In this document: in pieces, positions 29,083 to 37,285 of the stretch
Layout: each line of letters starts with the position of its first letter
Position numbering within the stretch: the stretch's first letter is position 1
Assembly (NCBI GenBank): GCA_964460795.1
Contig: CAYWRU010000018.1
Location: 1 to 50,643 of the forward strand
Source: CAZOOM01 sp964460795
Lineage (GTDB): Bacteria; Omnitrophota; Omnitrophia; Omnitrophales; Aquincolibacteriaceae
Length of the DNA stretch: 50,643 bases
Direction of reading: 5' to 3'
The notes under the pieces: model-generated
Seen by the model: only the letters and a program-made list of their open reading frames with translations
Databases searched by the model: none
Told to the model about the DNA's origin: nothing
Made by a program: the position numbers and the translations under genes

Positions 29083-29697
29083 TTATTCCTTCGCGAAGGA
29101 AACGTGATCCAGATAAACCGTTCCCGTCTTGGGACTGGAATTAATATCATCAAACACGAACACAATTTCGTTCATGCTCTTCCAGTCATTAATGCGACGG
29201 AACTTTTCAAGCGGAATGGAATACTGTTTCCACTCTTCCGTAATCCCAGAAAGAATATACGGAGAAGGCTTGTTGGTCATATCTTTAAGCTCAATCTTGA
29301 TGCGTTTTGTGAATCCAGCTTTTGCATCGCCCTTGAGATAAAACTTAAGGGTGTTGTAATTAGAAACATCCTCGCCATTCATCTTCATCCAGAAGCCGTT
29401 ATAGGCCGGATTCGGAGAATCGACATCGTAATCCAAGCGAAGGCAATAGCCTGCCGGATCACTGAGTGCGTCATTGGCTTCAAAGGACATTTCAGTTCCT
29501 TGGGTATCATCATTGGGATCCTTATCCCAAGCTCCGAAGTCTCCCCCAAGATTATTCGGCTTATCACCGGTGTCAAAATCAGCCACAACAATTTCGTTTT
29601 TACTATCGGCCGCAAAGACTGCTTTGGGTCCGAATGAAATGACTGTTGCGACCACAAGGATCACAACCGCCAATAGGCTTAAGCGTCGGAATTGCAT
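29083..29697 (-). CDS. Secreted carbohydrate-binding-like (galactose-binding fold) protein
   Basis: 204 residues. A signal peptide of about 29 residues ends VFAA. The mature part starts IVVADFDTGDKPNNLGGDFGAWDKDP, a pattern seen in CIA30/CBM11-like beta-sandwich domains, and ends with FVFDDINSSPKTGTVYLDHVSFA, a usual last strand of that fold with its metal-site Asp. No catalytic domain is attached. A role in binding glycan or the cell surface is inferred. AAAGGAGA lies 7 nt before the ATG, and a strong terminator follows the stop, so it is probably a single-gene unit. Confidence 0.7.
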   Translation of the reverse strand: MQFRRLSLLAVVILVVATVISFGPKAVFAADSKNEIVVADFDTGDKPNNLGGDFGAWDKDPNDDTQGTEMSFEANDALSDPAGYCLRLDYDVDSPNPAYNGFWMKMNGEDVSNYNTLKFYLKGDAKAGFTKRIKIELKDMTNKPSPYILSGITEEWKQYSIPLEKFRRINDWKSMNEIVFVFDDINSSPKTGTVYLDHVSFAKE

Positions 29698-29818
29698 TGA
29701 AAAATCTCCTTTCGATACTTTAAATTGATCTACTTCTTATTGTCCAGCCACTCCCGAAAAATGGTTTCACTCCAAGGGAATATGGAAATAAGACGATTGG
29801 GACGTTATTTTATTCATT

Positions 29819-30283
29819 TTAAAAGCCTGTCTCAAGTATTATTACCAAAACTCCGTCTTGAGTCTGCGGTCCGCCCAAAAATGCAGTCCCCGGGGTTTCG
29901 GCTGCCAAGACAGTATCCACATACGAGACGCCTGCCTTTTGAATCACCGCCTGGACCTGAGTCCTTCCACCATCCATCCCCTGATAGGTCAAGATTAGTT
30001 GGTACTCACCCGGCAGATCAAAACGCACCCTTTCGGCCCTAGGAAGACTCGCAAGCTTTGTGTCGATCTGATGATAGGCTGTATAGGAGAAAAGCTTAAT
30101 CAGTTGATCGCGATAAGCGTCATTATCCAGATCAAAATCGCCCCCCTGATTGGAGGCCTCAAGAATGGTGACCTTGAGCTTAACTTCCGAAGGATCCGGA
30201 GGAGATGCCGTCCCCTGCACGGCGAGACTAGAAAATAAAAAAAGAGCTATCAAAAATGCAAAGGATTTTCTTAGCAATTTCAT
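29819..30283 (-). CDS. Unrecognised secreted protein of the ECF sigma operon
   Basis: 154 residues from the ATG at 30283, which overlaps the upstream stop as ATGA; a longer reading to 30313 is less likely. A signal peptide of about 26 residues (KLLRKSFAFLIALFLFSSLAVQGTAS) is clear. The mature part is predicted beta-rich, with LKVTILEASNQGGDFDLDND, FSYTAYHQID and a glycine-containing end AFLGGPQTQDGVLVII. The LFSY and GGP...GVL features resemble a family of short exported proteins of unknown function. As the third gene of an ECF operon it may be the envelope-side component sensed or protected. Confidence 0.7.
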   Translation of the reverse strand: MKLLRKSFAFLIALFLFSSLAVQGTASPPDPSEVKLKVTILEASNQGGDFDLDNDAYRDQLIKLFSYTAYHQIDTKLASLPRAERVRFDLPGEYQLILTYQGMDGGRTQVQAVIQKAGVSYVDTVLAAETPGTAFLGGPQTQDGVLVIILETGF

Positions 30284-30690
30284 CCCCCTATCCCCCCCTT
30301 GGGAAAGACCCAAATAATAGTGACTGGAAGGTCATTGATACTTTTCTGATAAACAAGCGTTGGGCCTACCCGGCTCGATAAACGCTTAACGCGGATTCTT
30401 GGGCCGCCCCGAGTCTCTTCCGTGGATGCCTCCAAGGATTCCTGCTGGAGAATGGTAGCCGGTTTTGCAACAGGATAGATTCGCATCTCGATGCCTAGCA
30501 GAAATGTCACGGATAAAAGAATTGTAAGTGCGGGCATCCAAAATAAAGGCTGAAAAATAACCAGTGGCTGAGCAGCAAAGTGCTCTTTTAAGAAAGCCTG
30601 CTTATGGAACTGAACCTTTTCAGAACGCACCTCCTGACGGAGAAGACTCTTATAAAGACTTAGATAATCTGATTCGTCGTTTTGTTTCAT
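30280..30690 (-). CDS. Single-pass membrane protein, likely anti-sigma factor
   Basis: 136 residues. About 50 cytoplasmic residues are followed by a membrane helix at about 51-68 and a periplasmic tail with Arg-rich RIRVKRLSSRVG. I see no zinc anti-sigma motif (HxxxCxxC), so the assignment comes from topology and position: its ATG overlaps the stop of the ECF sigma gene and its stop overlaps the start of the secreted protein gene. A sigma/anti-sigma pair with an exported third partner is a common arrangement. Another membrane role cannot be excluded. Confidence 0.65.
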   Translation of the reverse strand: MKQNDESDYLSLYKSLLRQEVRSEKVQFHKQAFLKEHFAAQPLVIFQPLFWMPALTILLSVTFLLGIEMRIYPVAKPATILQQESLEASTEETRGGPRIRVKRLSSRVGPTLVYQKSINDLPVTIIWVFPKGGIGG

Positions 30691-31271
30691 ACCATTTCCT
30701 GTTTAAATTTCTCCCCTAAAATTTCAGAGAGCCGCTTTCGCGCGTAAAAAAGGCGCGACATGACCGTTCCGATTTCAATCTCAAGCGCTTCGGCAATTTC
30801 TTCATAACTCAATCCCTGCCATTCGCGGAGCACCAAGATCGCACGATGATCCGCAGCCAAATGAAGAAGCGCCTTTTCCACCGTTTCTTTTAAATCACGT
30901 CGATGGGTCTCTTCGGATGGCTCCTGTTTAGGATCCACAAGCACCAACGGAGGCTCATCGTCCTCATCGCTTGCATCCGTGGCATCGATCGAGGCCGTGG
31001 GCTTATGTTTTCTCTGCTGATCAATGGCTGCATTGACCGCAATCCGGTAAAGCCAAGTTTTGAATTTTGACTTCCCCAAAAAATGATCGAGCTCACGAAA
31101 GGCTTTTAAAAATACTTCCTGAGTAACATCCAGCGCACTTTCCCGATGACTCAGAATCCCATACACCACAGCATAAACCATCTCATAATATTGTGAGACA
31201 AGCTTCCCAAATGATTCCCGGGAGCCTGCCCGCGCTGCCTCAACCAATTTGAGATCCGGATCCTGTACCAT
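30687..31271 (-). CDS. ECF-type RNA polymerase sigma factor
   Basis: 194 residues. Region 2 is clear (VYGILSHRESALDVTQEVFLKAFREL, then KTWLYRIAVNAAIDQQRK), as is region 4 with its helix-turn-helix (REWQGLSYEEIAEALEIEIGTVMSRLFYARKRL). An acidic linker of about 35 residues (DATDASDEDDEPP) separates them. It should redirect RNA polymerase to a small envelope- or stress-type regulon and is probably held by the membrane protein encoded next. No Shine-Dalgarno site is obvious before the ATG. Confidence 0.92.
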   Translation of the reverse strand: MVQDPDLKLVEAARAGSRESFGKLVSQYYEMVYAVVYGILSHRESALDVTQEVFLKAFRELDHFLGKSKFKTWLYRIAVNAAIDQQRKHKPTASIDATDASDEDDEPPLVLVDPKQEPSEETHRRDLKETVEKALLHLAADHRAILVLREWQGLSYEEIAEALEIEIGTVMSRLFYARKRLSEILGEKFKQEMV

Positions 31272-31411
31272 AATAAGACGCTAAAGGTTAAAATTTATTC
31301 AATTTTGTTTAAATCTGACTCTGGATAGGGACAGACCAGCTTCGACTTCATAAACATACCCCTGCCCATAACTTTATCGTACTGAATTCAATGGGCTTTG
31401 GGAATCATTTG

Positions 31412-33376
31412 TCACTCAGATCCATGCTCATGGACCTCTTCCCAATAGCTCTTTCGGGCTTTTATGGAATCTGCGTATTGCATAAAACTTTGATAAAAAG
31501 CCAGACTCCCCAAAGTCCCGCTGTCTCCGATAACAATCAGTTTTCGCCGAGCCCGGGTCATGGCTACATTCATGCGCCGGGTATCTCCAAGAAATCCCAG
31601 TTCCCCCTCAACATTGGACCGCACTAAGGAGACGAGCACAACTTCTTTTTCACGTCCCTGAAAACCATCCACACTATCTACTTCCACACCTTTTGCGTGG
31701 ATCTTACTGGCCAAGAGACGAACCTGTGCACTGTAAGGACTAATCACAGCCACGGTTTCCGGAGCAACTCCGAGCTGGAGCAATTTATTCAGTTTCCGAA
31801 TCAGCAATTCTGCTTCTTCGGGATTAAATCGGCTGTGACTTCCGGGCTCTAATTGCTCTTCAAATCCTGCGCCGGCAGTATCCAGAAAAAGCAGCGCCTC
31901 CTCGGTTTCCGGTGCACGCGTGACGGACGGAAGATCTGCTAGAACATGATTGCGAACTGAGGCATCGGCCTCAAGTTCTCCTTTATAAAAATAGTGAGAA
32001 GAAAAATTCATAATATGCTCATGCATTCGATACTGAATTTTCAAAAGACTCTTGAATTCGTCTCCCAGTTGATGATGGAGCCTCTCAAAAAGAGTTCTCG
32101 CCAGGCCTTTGCGCGCTGCTTCTTCGGATTTTACGGTCGGCGGAAGTTGAAGGTGATCTCCGGCCAAAATAACTTTTTGCGCACGCAGAATCGGCATCCA
32201 GGCCATGGGCTCAATAGCTTGACTGGCTTCATCCATAATCAAGAGATCCAGGGTTTTCTTCTTCAGCCAAGGATGATCGCCGCTTGCATGCGTTCCCACC
32301 AATACGGAGGCTGATCGAATCACCTGATCAAGCACTTCATGATCCACGGCCCGGATTTCTGATTTAAGCCTTCGAATCTCCAGATTTACTTCTGCCCGTT
32401 CTTCTCGTTGCAAAACTCGTCTTTCGCGGCGACGGTCTTTTTTCTTAAAAATCTGCGCGAGTTCTTGTTCAAGACGATCCGCCTCTTTACGAAGCGGATG
32501 CTGAATGAGCTTGGCATCAATCGTGTGAGTGCGCAGATGTTCCATAATACGCGCCGGATGTCCAAGTCGGAGAGCCGGAACCCCTCCCTTGACCAAACTC
32601 TCAAGAAGTTGATCGCAAGCGGTGTTGCTTGGCGCTGTAGCAAAAACAAACTGCCCAGCCTCCACGGCCTGGCGGATAATTTCGACAAGCGTTGTTGTCT
32701 TTCCCGTTCCCGGAGGTCCATGAAGGACAAAAATATCTTTCGAGGCTACAGCCTTTGCGACCGCCTCTTTTTGCCAGTGGTTGAGGGAATCATTAAAGAA
32801 TATGCTTTTCCCAATATGGGGCGGATCATAGGATTCAGGCTTCCGAAATCCGAGTGAAAGATCCCGAAAAAATGCCAAACGGTCATCCTTGGCCGAACGA
32901 ACCTTGCGGAGTGTATCGTAGATTTTTTTATACGTGGATCGACCTGCGGAGAGGTTCAAATCATAAAGCCGGTCAGCGTCCACGGCATCATCATCAAGAT
33001 CTTCACGAAAGGCTAAAATAATCCGGTCGGCTTCTTTATCATAAACGGTACCGATCAACGGCGAGTCAGGAATTTCACCCACCAGACTGACGCTGATAAG
33101 ATCTCCAGGGTCGGGTGAGTAAATAGGAAGCGGTTTACTGTTTGCGTAAACAAATGAAATCAGGCGATGTCCTTCCGGACTAAAATGGAATTCAGAAACA
33201 CACATGCGAAGCAGTGCTTTGCCCGCAAGCTCCCGTTCTTCGGGAGTCAATTTTTCACAGTCATCACGAAAAGCAAGAATTTCCTCATGTTCTTCCATCT
33301 CCATCAGCTGTTTTAAGTGATCCCAGTGAGATTCAGGGTGAATCATAAAAGACTGCTCTTGCTTGTATCCGTGCAT
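31412..33376 (-). CDS. UPF1/IGHMBP2-like superfamily 1 DNA/RNA helicase
   Basis: 654 residues. An N-terminal beta-rich region (about 80-150) resembles the 1B domain of this family. Helicase motifs follow in order: I (LHGPPGTGKTTTL), Ia (ATAPSNTACDQLL), II (LLIMDEASQA), III (AGDHLQLPPTV), IV (ISPYSAQVRLL), V (VDSVDGFQGREKEVVLVS) and VI (NVAMTRARRKLIVIGD). The family unwinds nucleic acid 5' to 3'; no nuclease domain is attached. The start could also be the ATG at 33346, which has AAGAG upstream, while the first ATG has no ribosome site. It lies alone between two spacers. Confidence 0.9.
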   Translation of the reverse strand: MHGYKQEQSFMIHPESHWDHLKQLMEMEEHEEILAFRDDCEKLTPEERELAGKALLRMCVSEFHFSPEGHRLISFVYANSKPLPIYSPDPGDLISVSLVGEIPDSPLIGTVYDKEADRIILAFREDLDDDAVDADRLYDLNLSAGRSTYKKIYDTLRKVRSAKDDRLAFFRDLSLGFRKPESYDPPHIGKSIFFNDSLNHWQKEAVAKAVASKDIFVLHGPPGTGKTTTLVEIIRQAVEAGQFVFATAPSNTACDQLLESLVKGGVPALRLGHPARIMEHLRTHTIDAKLIQHPLRKEADRLEQELAQIFKKKDRRRERRVLQREERAEVNLEIRRLKSEIRAVDHEVLDQVIRSASVLVGTHASGDHPWLKKKTLDLLIMDEASQAIEPMAWMPILRAQKVILAGDHLQLPPTVKSEEAARKGLARTLFERLHHQLGDEFKSLLKIQYRMHEHIMNFSSHYFYKGELEADASVRNHVLADLPSVTRAPETEEALLFLDTAGAGFEEQLEPGSHSRFNPEEAELLIRKLNKLLQLGVAPETVAVISPYSAQVRLLASKIHAKGVEVDSVDGFQGREKEVVLVSLVRSNVEGELGFLGDTRRMNVAMTRARRKLIVIGDSGTLGSLAFYQSFMQYADSIKARKSYWEEVHEHGSE

Positions 33377-33432
33377 TCAATTTTAAATTGATAGACAAGC
33401 CCGCTAGCCGGAGACTTTTCCATCTCAAACAA

Positions 33433-33506
33433 TCCTTGCCCCGCAAAGGCGGGTCTGCGAGCCCGCTTTCGCTTTTCGCCGTGCCGGAGCTTCAGCGAGG
33501 CGGGGC
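33433..33506. repeat. Dispersed GC-rich palindromic repeat
   Basis: The spacer between the helicase and the zinc-ribbon gene holds CCCCGC/GCGGG-type inverted repeats (CCCGCAAAGGCGGG and GCGGGTCTGCGAGCCCGC), like the GC-rich repeats at 47545-47633 and 49159-49300. No transposase is near. Confidence 0.5.
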
Positions 33507-33566
33507 TGCTTGAGCCGGAAAGATTCTCGAAAAAGCAACCCTACGGAACGCAAAATATCCATACAA

Positions 33567-33986
33567 TTACCCAAGTGATAAGTAGAGAAATAAGAGGAGA
33601 AAAAGAAAGAAGATAAGACTCATCCAGGGATCCCGGCGAAAGAGATGAGCCAACCGCCCTAGAAATCCGCTTTCCTGGAAAACGCGCGCACCGCAAAAAA
33701 GACACGTGAGGCTTGAAGCGTCGACTTCATGGCCGCATCCGGGACAATTCGTCCGCCGGGTGCCGCGCACCGCTTCTTCAAGCTCGTCGGCTTCCCACTT
33801 GCGCTTTAAATTTTCCGGCTCAGATTCTTCCGGCAGGATTTCGTAATCCCCCTCGGAATCCAGCGCAGGTACTTCAAAACGAGTTTCATCGTTTTTGTGG
33901 CCCTCAGACTTTGAATCGGCTGAAGCCCCGGGACCCTGAAGTAACTTTTTAAGAAATTTACCGATAGTATTAAAAAAAGAATTCAT
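33567..33986 (-). CDS. Zinc-ribbon membrane protein of unknown function
   Basis: 139 residues from the ATG at 33986, chosen because it overlaps the dinB stop as ATGA and has AAGGTG 4 nt upstream. An N-terminal amphipathic helix (FFNTIGKFLKKLL) is followed by an acidic segment, a four-Cys zinc ribbon (C81/C84 and C95/C98: CPGC and CLFC) and one membrane helix at about 122-138 at the very C-terminus. That makes it a tail-anchored protein. I do not recognise a family. It probably shares a transcript with dinB. Confidence 0.75.
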   Translation of the reverse strand: MNSFFNTIGKFLKKLLQGPGASADSKSEGHKNDETRFEVPALDSEGDYEILPEESEPENLKRKWEADELEEAVRGTRRTNCPGCGHEVDASSLTCLFCGARVFQESGFLGRLAHLFRRDPWMSLIFFLFLLLFLYLSLG

Positions 33987-35143
33987 GGAACACCTTGAGC
34001 TGGAAAAAGCTCCCCCTGGACAGGCATAGAATGCAAAGCAGTTGCTTTCGAACCAAGTCCGGAAATACCAATCCCCAGCAAACGGATCGCTTTCTTTCCT
34101 GCCAGCGTCCGGTTTTGAAGCAATCGGCAAGCCGACTCATAAAGATCATCCGGATCCTGGATCCAATCGGAAAATGTTTGAGAACGTGTAATCACTTCAA
34201 AGTCATGATACTTCACTTTGAGCACCAACGTCCGACCGAGTTTTCCTTCCTGCTTAAGTGACTCTAAAATTTCCCGGATAAATTTCCGGATTTTCATTTT
34301 TAAAAAAACGAGGTCCAAGGTGTCCTTTTCAAAGGTTTCCTCGGTACTCATTTGTTTCACTTCCGCATGCGGCTCCACTTCACGATCGTCCTGCCCCTGT
34401 GACCTTTCATAAAGAACACGTCCGAATTTTCCCAGATGTCGAACCAAAAAGTCTGAGCCTGCACGCTCCAAATCTTCGATTTTTATAATTCCAAGCTTTC
34501 GTAACTCTTCTTCGGTTTTGGGTCCAATTCCCGGAATCTTCCGCACCGAAAGCCCCTTTAAAAAATTCCAGGCCCCGGCTTCTGTCACCACTGTTAAACC
34601 ATCCGGTTTTTTAAATTCTGAGGCCATCTTGGCCAAAAAAAAATTCGGGGCTACTCCGGCTGAAGCCGTTAGGAGCGTTGCTGCGTGAATCGACTGCTTA
34701 ATAATTTTTGCAATCATTTCTGGATCTTGGATTCCAAAGCGATGGTTCGTCACATCCAGGTACGCCTCATCAATGGAAACCGGTTCCACCAATTCGGTAT
34801 GCTGATGGAAGATTCCCATTACGAGCCGCGATACGGCTGTGTATTTTTCAAATTGCGGACGGACAAAAATAGCCTCCGGGCAAAGGCGCCGGGCCTCGGC
34901 CGCACTCATGGCGGAGCGGATCCCAAATTTACGAGCCTCATAAGAAGCCGTTGAGACTACTCCCCGTCCCTGAGGATTTCCGCCAACCACAAGCGGTTTT
35001 CCTCGGTATTCAGGATGGTCCCTCTGCTCTACGGCAGCAAAGAAGGCATCCATATCCATATGAATGATTTTCCGCTTCCATAAAACCTTAGGGGCTGTCC
35101 CTGATTTTTGGGAACTGTCCCTTTGAAGGCCGCTTGGGATCAT
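33983..35143 (-). CDS. dinB: DNA polymerase IV (Y family)
   Basis: 386 residues from the ATG at 35143, which has AGGAG 7 nt upstream. The frame continues upstream without a better start. Catalytic acidic residues lie in HMDMDAFFAAVEQ and SIDEAYLDV, with the steric YEARKFGIRSAM region, the helix-hairpin-helix GIGPKTEEELRKLGI and a C-terminal little-finger domain. It copies past damaged bases. The first about 27 residues before KIIHMDMD are longer than usual. Codons 8-18 are made from a GGGACAG-type palindromic repeat, so the N-terminus seems to have been extended by a repeat insertion. Confidence 0.93.
   Translation of the reverse strand: MIPSGLQRDSSQKSGTAPKVLWKRKIIHMDMDAFFAAVEQRDHPEYRGKPLVVGGNPQGRGVVSTASYEARKFGIRSAMSAAEARRLCPEAIFVRPQFEKYTAVSRLVMGIFHQHTELVEPVSIDEAYLDVTNHRFGIQDPEMIAKIIKQSIHAATLLTASAGVAPNFFLAKMASEFKKPDGLTVVTEAGAWNFLKGLSVRKIPGIGPKTEEELRKLGIIKIEDLERAGSDFLVRHLGKFGRVLYERSQGQDDREVEPHAEVKQMSTEETFEKDTLDLVFLKMKIRKFIREILESLKQEGKLGRTLVLKVKYHDFEVITRSQTFSDWIQDPDDLYESACRLLQNRTLAGKKAIRLLGIGISGLGSKATALHSMPVQGELFPAQGVP
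35091..35121. repeat. GGGACAG-type palindromic repeat forming the 5' end of dinB
   Basis: GGGGCTGTCCC followed by GGGAACTGTCCC. It is read in frame as about residues 8-18 of DinB (RDSSQKSGTAP). Related words occur at 17772-17799, 35447-35497 and 46886-46922. Confidence 0.65.
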
Positions 35144-35146
35144 GCT

Positions 35147-35174
35147 TTGACTCCTGGGGAATTCCCAGTACAAT
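35147..35174 (+). promoter_or_regulatory. Sigma70-like promoter giving a near-leaderless mRNA
   Basis: TTGACT (35147-35152), 16-bp spacer, TACAAT (35169-35174), then 9 nt to the ATG at 35184. The predicted transcript starts 2-3 nt before the start codon and there is no ribosome site. The -35 box overlaps the ribosome site of dinB on the other strand. Confidence 0.5.
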
Positions 35175-35183
35175 ATCGTACTT

Positions 35184-35441
35184 ATGGCAGAAAATAAAGT
35201 CTCTATCAATTTTGGCGGCCGGCAGGTTGAAGCCACCCCCGTGGAAGTCAATCAAAGCTCCGAACGCTGGAATGAATACCTTCTGGAAGACGGCACGGTC
35301 ATGAAAATGAAACTTGTGCTAAAGAAAGTGCTGCGCGTGGACGGAGAATTTGACTCGGAAGGCAATCCCGTCTACATCATGCAATCTACAAACGTTTCCT
35401 CAATTACCGCCCCGGATCATCTCAAACACAAACCCGCTTAA
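35184..35441 (+). CDS. Small conserved-looking protein of unknown function
   Basis: 85 residues, no signal peptide or membrane segment. It is rich in charged beta strands (KVSINFGGRQVEATPVEV, WNEYLLEDGTVMKMKLVLKKVLRVDGEFDSEGNPVYIMQSTNVSSI) and may be one small beta-barrel. I cannot name a family. Support for a real gene is its own promoter, coding-like composition and a strong hairpin 6 nt after the stop. It is divergent from dinB and convergent with proS. Confidence 0.7.
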   Translation: MAENKVSINFGGRQVEATPVEVNQSSERWNEYLLEDGTVMKMKLVLKKVLRVDGEFDSEGNPVYIMQSTNVSSITAPDHLKHKPA

Positions 35442-35446
35442 TCTCT

Positions 35447-35497
35447 AAAGGGGACAGGCTACTTTCTGCTATCTCGATAAAGCAGCCTGTCCCCTTT
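35447..35497. terminator. Long hairpin, probable bidirectional terminator made from a GGGGACAG repeat
   Basis: Arms at 35447-35465 and 35479-35497 pair over 19 bp with one mismatch (AAAGGGGACAGGCTACTTT and its inverted copy) around a 13-nt loop. T runs follow on the plus strand and the stem ends in A/T pairs on both sides. It sits exactly between convergent stops (35441 and 35500). Confidence 0.75.
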
Positions 35498-35499
35498 TA

Positions 35500-37209
35500 T
35501 TATGCCGAGATGAGATGGTTTAAAAGCAGTTTCATCAAAGAATCTGTAGGAACTTTTTTCGTCTCTCCGGTGCGGCGGGATTTAATTTCGACAAGGCCTT
35601 CTTTGAGATTCCGCTCACCGATCACAATCTGAGTCGGAATACCCACGAGATCCGCGTCCGCAAATTTCACACCAGCTCGTTCATCACGGTCATCGTAGAG
35701 AACCTCATAACGCTGCGCTTCCAAGGCCTGGTGGACTTTATCCGCCATCTCCGCGGTCGCCGGATCTTTTTGATTCACGGTAATGAGGTGGACATCAAAA
35801 GGGGCAATGCTTCTCGGCCATTTAATTCCCTTATCATCATGATTTTGTTCAATGGCGGAGGCCAGGATGCGGTTCACACCAATCCCGTAACAGCCCATGA
35901 TAGCCGGATGCTTTTTCCCCGATTCATCCACAAACTCCGCCCCCATGGAAACCGAATAACGCGTGCCGAGTTTAAAAATGTGTCCAATTTCCATGGTCGT
36001 GGTGAGTCGCAGAGGGCCCGAACCATCTGGCGCCGGATCCCCCTCTTTGACATTACGAATATCTCCAAAAAAGGAAACCTGAAAATCGCGGTTTAAATTG
36101 ACGTTCTTAAAATGTTTATCTTTTTGATTTGCCCCAGTCACAAAATCCGACATCGCGCGGATATCCCAATCCGCATAAATCGGAATCTTCATCCCCACCG
36201 GCCCGGCAAATCCCACCGGAGCACCCGTCACTTCTTCAATGGTCTTGGACGGCGCAAGCACAAGCTCCTTGCAGCGAATGAGTTTACGAAGTTTTGACTC
36301 ATTAATTTCTGAATCTCCCGAGACCAGCGCTGCAATCGGTTTTTCGTCCGCCAAATAAATCAGCGTTTTTACAATGGCGCCGGGTGCAATTTTGAACCGG
36401 TGAGAAATTTCATTAATGGTCCGCAGCTCGGGAGTATCAAAAATCTCCGGGGCACTAGAAACAGGAGCCGGAGTAGGCGCTTTGGGTTCTTCACGCTCGG
36501 CAATATCCATACTGGCGAGATATCCCCCCTTGGAGCTAGCCACCCGGTCTTCTCCGTAAGGACACTCCACCATAAATTCCTGACTCATATTGCCGCCCAT
36601 CATACCCGTGTCTGCTTTTACAATTTCAAACTTAAGCCCGCAGCGGTTAAAAATCCGACGGTAGGCATCGGACATTTTATGATAGGAAACATCCAAGCCT
36701 TCGTGGTCGCGGTCAAAACTGTAGGCATCTTTCATAATAAATTCTTTGGTGCGGATGATGCCGAACCGGGGACGCGCTTCATCACGGAACTTAGTCTGGA
36801 TCTGGAAAAGCGTGACCGGAAGCTGGCGAAAAGAGGTAATGTTTCCGCCCACAAGATCCGTCACCACCTCTTCGTGGGTCGGACCGAGCACGAATTCATG
36901 TCCCGAGCGGTTTTTAAATGCAATTTTATCTTCGCCAAGCGTCTCATAGCGCCCGGATTTCTTCCAAAGATCTGCCGGATGGAGCGCCGGCATTAAGATT
37001 TCCTCAGCACCGGCTGCAGACATTTCTTCACGAATAATAGCAATGATTTTACTCAGCACCCGAAAACCGAGCGGCAGATACGTATACACCCCCGAGGAAA
37101 GCTGGCGGACGAGCCCAGCGCGGATTCCTAAAATATGACTGGCAGCTTCTGCATCTTTGGGAGCATTTCGAAGAGTGGGGATCAGAGTCTGGGACCAGCG
37201 CACAATCAA
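35500..37209 (-). CDS. proS: Proline--tRNA ligase (bacterial type)
   Basis: 569 residues, the bacterial-type length. Class II motifs are visible: motif 1 (SSGVYTYLPLGFRVLSKI), motif 2 (FQIQTKFRDEARPRFGIIRTKEFIMKDAYSFD) and motif 3 (GCYGIGVNRILASAIEQ). The editing INS/YbaK-like insertion occupies about 240-390 (FKIAPGAIVKTLIYLAD, GFAGPVGM), and the anticodon-binding domain is at the C-terminus. It charges tRNA-Pro and can clear Ala-tRNA-Pro. It ends the housekeeping run, 76 nt after rseP, a common neighbour order. Confidence 0.97.
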   Translation of the reverse strand: MIVRWSQTLIPTLRNAPKDAEAASHILGIRAGLVRQLSSGVYTYLPLGFRVLSKIIAIIREEMSAAGAEEILMPALHPADLWKKSGRYETLGEDKIAFKNRSGHEFVLGPTHEEVVTDLVGGNITSFRQLPVTLFQIQTKFRDEARPRFGIIRTKEFIMKDAYSFDRDHEGLDVSYHKMSDAYRRIFNRCGLKFEIVKADTGMMGGNMSQEFMVECPYGEDRVASSKGGYLASMDIAEREEPKAPTPAPVSSAPEIFDTPELRTINEISHRFKIAPGAIVKTLIYLADEKPIAALVSGDSEINESKLRKLIRCKELVLAPSKTIEEVTGAPVGFAGPVGMKIPIYADWDIRAMSDFVTGANQKDKHFKNVNLNRDFQVSFFGDIRNVKEGDPAPDGSGPLRLTTTMEIGHIFKLGTRYSVSMGAEFVDESGKKHPAIMGCYGIGVNRILASAIEQNHDDKGIKWPRSIAPFDVHLITVNQKDPATAEMADKVHQALEAQRYEVLYDDRDERAGVKFADADLVGIPTQIVIGERNLKEGLVEIKSRRTGETKKVPTDSLMKLLLNHLISA

Positions 37210-37240
37210 TACCTCTTTGTTAAGAATGATGGGGTAATTC

Positions 37241-37275
37241 TAACGGTAACGGTAACGAAGACGGTTACTGTTACA
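37241..37275. repeat. GTAAC inverted repeat between rseP and proS
   Basis: TAACGGTAACGGTAAC is followed by CGGTTACTGTTAC, an imperfect hairpin with a GAAGA-like loop. It fills most of the 76-nt gap and could be an mRNA hairpin within the operon. A related GTTAC word is repeated three times upstream of tig (46049-46074). Confidence 0.5.
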
Positions 37276-37285
37276 ATTCCTGTAT

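Noticed and set aside
30280..30690. EVRSE in the likely anti-sigma protein as another RSE(L/V)R motif
   Set aside because: The order of residues differs (QEVRSEK), and it is in a cytoplasmic segment with no domain boundary.
33983..35251. dinB starting at 35251
   Set aside because: That start lies inside the opposite gene at 35184 and has no ribosome site; the ATG at 35143 has AGGAG.
36400..36996. 198-codon open frame on the plus strand opposite proS
   Set aside because: proS is certain on the other strand over the whole stretch; the frame is a shadow.
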